From Nitrospirillum amazonense (GTDB lineage Bacteria; Pseudomonadota; Alphaproteobacteria; Azospirillales; Azospirillaceae), in NCBI RefSeq assembly GCF_007828045.1, contig NZ_VITN01000008.1, positions 1 to 64,000 of the forward strand: DNA of 64,000 bases. Direction: 5' to 3'. The number at the start of each line of letters is the position of its first letter. Within the stretch, counting starts at the first letter, position 1. Of this stretch, positions 62,801 through 64,000 are shown piece by piece. The notes beneath the pieces were generated by a model. That model did not search any database and was not told the DNA's origin. It worked only from the letters and a program-made list of their open reading frames with translations. The position numbers and the translations under genes were made by a program.

Positions 62801-64000
62801 CTGCCGCATGTGCACTTTGTCAGCCTGCAGTATGACGGCGCGGCGGCGGAGCCCGAGTTGATGGCGGCAGAGGCGCGCCTGGGCATCCGCGTCCACCGTT
62901 GGCCCGACCTGGATTTACGCGATGACCTGGACGGCGTCGCGGCCTTGATCAGCGGCCTGGATCTGGTGGTGACGGCCGGCACCGCCGTGTCGGAACTGGC
63001 CGGCGCCCTGGGCGTGCCGTGCTGGCGGCTGGGCGCCACCTTCGAATGGACCCGGCTGGGCAGCGGGGCGCGGCCCTGGTTCCCCGCGCAACAACCCTTC
63101 TTCCCGCCCGAGGGCGAGGTCATCGGCATGGTGCTGCCGCACCTCGCCTGGCGGCTGGCCGACTTGGCCCGGACCACCATTGCCGATGGCTTCGCGTCTT
63201 CGCCCCCGGCACCGTCACCCGACACGCTGTATACCGACGGTCTGGCGGCGCGCGACGCGGGCCGGGTGGACCTGGCCGTGGAGAGGCTGGGCCAGGCGGC
63301 GGACGCCGGCCATGCCGGCGCCCTTACGGCGCTGGCCGGCCTGCTGCGACGGGAGGAGCGCTGGGCGGCGGCGGCTGACCGATACCGCCAGCTGCTGCGC
63401 CTGCGCGCCGACAATGCCGAGGCGTTGTCCGGCCTGGGCCTCGCCCTTCAGGGCTTGGGCCAGGGGGCGGACGCCCTGCGCTGTCACGACCGGGCGGTAC
63501 AGCTGGCGCCGGACCGGGCGGCCCTGCATGCCAATCGCGGCCTGACGCTGACCGCGCTGGGCGATGATGCCGGGGCCGCCGATTCCCAGCGGCGGGCGAC
63601 GGAGGTCGAGCCCGGCTGGATCGGCGGTTGGGTCAACCTGGGCGTCGCCCTGACCCGGCTGAACCAGGCCGACGCCGCGCTGGAGGCCTTCGACCGGGCG
63701 CTGGCGATTGAGCCTGGATCGGCGGCGGCCTTGATGGGCTTGGCCAACCTGTGCCAGTTGCTGGGCAACCCCGGGGCCGCTGTCGTCCATCTGCGCGCCG
63801 TGCTGGCGTCGCGGCCCGATGACGCCGACACCCACCTCAACCTGGGCCGAGCCCTGTTCGACTTGCGGCTGGTGGAGGAGGCGCGCGCGCATTACCGCCG
63901 CGCGTTGGCGCTGCGTCCCGGCTGGGCCAAGGCCCGGTTGAACCTGTCCATGCTGGCGCTGGAGCTGGGTGATCTGGAGACTGGCTGGCGGGACCACCCC
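59882..64000 (+). CDS. Very large modular TPR-glycosyltransferase, open at the right edge
   Basis: The frame starts at ATG 59882 (AGG six bases upstream; the codon before it is a TGA) and is open for 1373 codons to the window end, with no stop. It has a repeated plan. TPR set 1 (about 20-240) leads to GT domain 1 (about 244-548; WREQGLGDE at 280-288, late APTSVGEMAGALGVP). TPR set 2 (about 573-796) leads to GT domain 2 (about 798-1100; RREQGLGDE at 832, AGTAVSELAGALGVP). TPR set 3 runs from about 1117, and the last residues (LETGWRDHP) match the lead-in to each GT domain. The GT units are FlmG/GT9-like, as in the 13223 gene. Likely a protein O-glycosyltransferase, perhaps for pseudaminic acid. 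Confidence 0.85.
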   Translation, partial: MVHGGAGTGAKGDRQAGGQVAGLLAQAMDRHRAGDLAGAETLYRRILALDPAQADALNLCGVTCHQQGRSVEGRALLERALAARPDDQGALENLGLLLVQQGDTAAAVPLLRHTLRLHPRSVSAWMSLGLAYAELKDLSAAMAAYHSLLDIAPHHVPALLNLGDLMRQRYDGEGAEIMARRLLALEPANPAGHMALANALQVVGDLPAAEAAFTRALDFDPQNPAPRYNRSYVRLAMGRLPDGWADYTIRFATGNIQPWRYPDRPQWAGDPLNGRRLMLWREQGLGDEFMFSPLYVPALRAALGGTAGGGVVILTEPRLIGLMSRYLRRELADLADRVEVRPEPLGGDDFDVHLPAGSLPALFGARLRDYAGRDGGWLAADPPAVAHWRQRLADLGPGLKIGMCWTSGIKAPHRDPNYLGLTRWAPLLSLPGITWVDLQYSDVTAERQAAAAEGLRLPHRFTDLDQRNDIEGVAALISALDMVITAPTSVGEMAGALGVPIWRMELPGDWSMLGTRVRPWYPAMRIFPAATVADALDQVRTALLTLTDFGIETNDLEAAPRAASRPPNLPTLAQAYDLLTAGRTTEAVAALDALIAWGELAPAARGQALHLLGLARFQGGDAAGAVPAIVQALALLPPEQSAMPANNLGNVLRQLGRLAEAEAAYRRALAQDPALAAAASNLGALLRDRGDLAGAEAVLLHALRLAPDRAETLVNLAGTMTALGAPWQAESLARRAVALAPGMAHAHGNLGTALVAQGCLGEGARHLAEAGALDAGQPLIQFNLGLARLAQGDLVAGWQGYARRDLGGAAAVPLPAPPWRGRDLAGRTLLVRREQGLGDELLFASLYPDLAGQVGRLVIDCDPRLAALFARAFPGAVIAPAGRTLDGGDAPVPDAALSAGDLPALLRPDLAGFIGGPAAYLTADPGLAALWTGRLAALGPGLKVGVCWRSGLRTEERGRLLYPQLDEWDPLLRLPHVHFVSLQYDGAAAEPELMAAEARLGIRVHRWPDLDLRDDLDGVAALISGLDLVVTAGTAVSELAGALGVPCWRLGATFEWTRLGSGARPWFPAQQPFFPPEGEVIGMVLPHLAWRLADLARTTIADGFASSPPAPSPDTLYTDGLAARDAGRVDLAVERLGQAADAGHAGALTALAGLLRREERWAAAADRYRQLLRLRADNAEALSGLGLALQGLGQGADALRCHDRAVQLAPDRAALHANRGLTLTALGDDAGAADSQRRATEVEPGWIGGWVNLGVALTRLNQADAALEAFDRALAIEPGSAAALMGLANLCQLLGNPGAAVVHLRAVLASRPDDADTHLNLGRALFDLRLVEEARAHYRRALALRPGWAKARLNLSMLALELGDLETGWRDHP

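Overview
The window is GC-rich (roughly two thirds G+C by eye) and densely coded. Its gene content points to an alphaproteobacterium, most likely a Rhodospirillales/Azospirillaceae-type organism. This rests on alphaproteobacterial chemoreceptors, a hybrid kinase with an Hpt domain, Caulobacter-like TPR glycosyltransferases, RFN-controlled ribB and GTG/TTG starts with 4-bp stop/start overlaps. The taxonomic call is inference; no rRNA or tRNA gene is visible.

Layout. 1-93: the 3' end (domains V and VI) of a group II intron entering from the left edge. 0.2-5 kb: an HTH protein, a CsoR-type repressor with a C6-A-G6 operator and a divergent 58-residue ORF, ada with an overlapping 2OG-Fe oxygenase. 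4-7.2 kb: a chemoreceptor and an orphan BMP-type binding protein in one operon. 7.6-12 kb: small, secreted, glycosyltransferase and DUF885 genes. 12-18 kb: a Rieske oxygenase, two overlapping TPR glycosyltransferases and kdsD. 19.7-22.9 kb: pseI, an SpsF-type cytidylyltransferase, ACP, alpha/beta hydrolase, ACP. 23-26 kb: an amidohydrolase pair. 26.3-31 kb: ParE/antitoxin and an SNF2 helicase. 31-34 kb: pseG and, divergent from it, a KAS III-like synthase with a DUF3445 protein. 34.2-35.2 kb: FMN riboswitch and ribB. 35.3-36.4 kb: NTF2-like protein and TetR with twin operators. 36.4-40.2 kb: RgpF-like gene, pseH, an oxygenase without a Rieske centre, a separate Rieske protein and an SDR. 40-46.7 kb: PadR, diguanylate cyclase, Fur-box gene, PAS-MCP-PilZ receptor, XRE-cupin. 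46.8-51.2 kb: two prolyl oligopeptidases. 51.3-57.3 kb: hybrid kinase, response regulator, TPR protein. 57.4-59.6 kb: pseC and pseB. 59.9 kb to the right edge: a very large modular TPR glycosyltransferase that has no stop inside the window.

How the genes work together. The main theme is nonulosonic (pseudaminic) acid synthesis and protein glycosylation. PseB, PseC, PseH, PseG and PseI are all recognisable, with an SpsF-like protein as candidate CMP-activating enzyme, but they lie in five separate places across 40 kb. Two acyl carrier proteins and a hydrolase share the pseI operon. A KAS III-like synthase faces pseG, and an SDR plus a two-gene Rieske oxygenase precede pseH. This suggests (inference) that the sugar carries an unusual acyl or oxidised substituent. 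TPR-GT proteins resembling Caulobacter FlmG are the obvious candidate transferases. The second theme is sensing and motility: two chemoreceptors, a GGDEF protein, a hybrid kinase and a CheY-like regulator.
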